Assembly: GCA_049680295.1 (NCBI GenBank)
Contig: JBAUHN010000309.1
Location: 1 to 14,822 of the forward strand
DNA length: 14,822 bases
Direction: 5' to 3'
Source: JBAUHN01 sp049680295
Lineage (GTDB): Bacteria > Pseudomonadota > Alphaproteobacteria > Rhodobacterales > Rhodobacteraceae
Within the stretch, counting starts at the first letter, position 1; every line of letters begins with the position of its first letter. Of the stretch, positions 13,987 to 14,822 are shown piece by piece. The notes under the pieces were generated by a model, which saw only the letters and a program-made list of their open reading frames with translations, was not told where the DNA came from and ran no database searches. Both the position numbers and the translations under genes were made by a program.

Positions 13987-14796
13987 ATGGCAAAATTGCA
14001 AGAGAACGTCGCACAGATGAACCCGGTTTGGGATCAGATTACGCAAGAGGCCCGGCAAGCTGTGCAGGATGAACCGCTGATGGGCGGATTTGTTCACGCC
14101 TGTATTCTGCATCACAAGAGTATCGAAAAAGCATTGTCTTACCGGATTGCCGCGAAACTGGCCTCCAATGAGATGTCGATGGTAGTTTTGCGCGAAATCG
14201 TCGAGGACGCCTACGTCGCGGAACCAGAACTGGTGTCTGCTGCGCGGGCCGATTTGGTGGCGATCTATGAGCGTGATCCAGCCTGCCACCGATTGTTGCA
14301 ACCGATTTTGTTTTTCAAGGGTTATCAGGCGATTCAGGCATACCGTGTCGGGCACTATCTGTGGCGTCACGGGCATCGCGATTTGGCGTATTTTTTCCAG
14401 ATGCGCGTGTCTGAGATTTTCGGAGTTGATATTCATCCCGCCGCGCGCATTGGGCGGGGGATCATGATTGATCACGCGCATTCTGTGGTGATTGGTGAAA
14501 CGGCGGTGGTCGGGGACAATGTGTCGATGTTGCATTCCGTCACGCTGGGGGGCACCGGCAAAGAAGAAGAGGACCGACACCCCAAGATCGCCGACGGGGT
14601 CTTAATCGGTGCCGGTGCAAAGGTTTTGGGCAATATCACGGTCGGGAAATGCAGCCGGATCGCGGCCGGGTCTGTGGTGCTGGAGAACGTGCCCGACTGT
14701 AAAACGGTTGCTGGTATTCCGGCGCGGATTGTCGGTGAAGCGGGCTGCGATCAACCTTCCGTATCCATGAACCACATGCTGGGGCCGGATGCTTAA
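13987..14796 (+). CDS. cysE: Serine O-acetyltransferase
   Basis: CysE transfers acetyl from acetyl-CoA to L-serine, giving O-acetylserine for cysteine synthesis in the cytoplasm. The 269-residue product has the N-terminal helical domain (NPVWDQITQEARQAVQDEP, 12-30; DLVAIYERDPAC, 89-100; KGYQAIQAYRVGHYLW, 111-126) and a C-terminal left-handed beta-helix of hexapeptide repeats (IGRGIMIDHAHSVVIGETAV, 155-174; VLIGAGAKVLGNITVGKCSR, 205-224). The expected catalytic pair is Asp148 and His163, 15 residues apart as in E. coli CysE (Asp143/His158), and Arg197-His198 match its Arg192-His193 region. The C-terminus ends in Gly-Pro-Asp-Ala and not Ile, the residue normally inserted into the O-acetylserine sulfhydrylase active site. 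It has its own ribosome binding site, 82 nt after the previous gene. Confidence 0.96.
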   Translation: MAKLQENVAQMNPVWDQITQEARQAVQDEPLMGGFVHACILHHKSIEKALSYRIAAKLASNEMSMVVLREIVEDAYVAEPELVSAARADLVAIYERDPACHRLLQPILFFKGYQAIQAYRVGHYLWRHGHRDLAYFFQMRVSEIFGVDIHPAARIGRGIMIDHAHSVVIGETAVVGDNVSMLHSVTLGGTGKEEEDRHPKIADGVLIGAGAKVLGNITVGKCSRIAAGSVVLENVPDCKTVAGIPARIVGEAGCDQPSVSMNHMLGPDA

Positions 14797-14822
14797 AGTG
14801 TATCCGTTGATTTGAAAAACGC

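Noticed and set aside
1..14822. Intact prophage with integrase, attachment sites or lysogeny control
   Set aside because: No integrase, repressor, replication, holin or lysin gene and no tRNA/att repeat is present. The content matches a GTA structural cluster exactly.

Overview
The window is a nearly complete structural cluster of a Rhodobacterales gene transfer agent (GTA), the domesticated, phage-derived particle best known as RcGTA of Rhodobacter capsulatus. It is followed by a small conserved gene of unknown function and by cysE. Protein motifs, strict gene order, moderately high GC and frequent TTG leucine codons suggest a Roseobacter-group alphaproteobacterium. Genus cannot be fixed from this sequence alone. 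All genes lie on the + strand and follow the RcGTA order g2 to g15. The left edge cuts the large terminase (g2), so g1 and the main upstream promoter lie outside. No integrase, repressor, replication, lysis or tail-fibre gene is present, as expected for a GTA rather than an active prophage.

Head module (1-4564): terminase large subunit (5' partial), a 202-bp gap carrying a rhodobacterial-type intergenic repeat, portal, a small head-formation protein (g3.5 type), HK97-type prohead protease and HK97-fold major capsid protein. A 167-bp leader rich in predicted hairpins (4565-4731) then separates the capsid gene from the connector genes.

Neck and tail module (4732-13590): head-tail connector, head-tail closure protein, tail terminator, major tail tube protein, two small tail-assembly-chaperone-like proteins, a short tape measure, distal tail protein (DUF2460), hub protein (DUF2163) with a four-cysteine set, an NlpC/P60 cell-wall peptidase and a 1308-residue baseplate 'megatron' with a TIM-barrel domain. 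Most neighbours overlap by 1 or 4 nt (ATGA, GTGA, TGATG), indicating a translationally coupled operon. DNA would be cut and pumped by the terminase through the portal into the capsid. The connector and tail set then attach, and the hub, peptidase and megatron act at the recipient surface.

Downstream (13590-14796): a 104-aa uncharacterised protein starts inside the g15 stop codon, and cysE (serine O-acetyltransferase) follows after 82 bp with its own ribosome binding site. The main items for a second look are the structured leader after the capsid gene, the repeat-bearing terminase-portal gap, the candidate Fe-S cysteine quartet of the hub, the candidate acidic pair in the TIM barrel, the unnamed gene fused to the operon end, and the unusual CysE C-terminus. 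The system as a whole is a known type; I found no clearly new multi-gene system.
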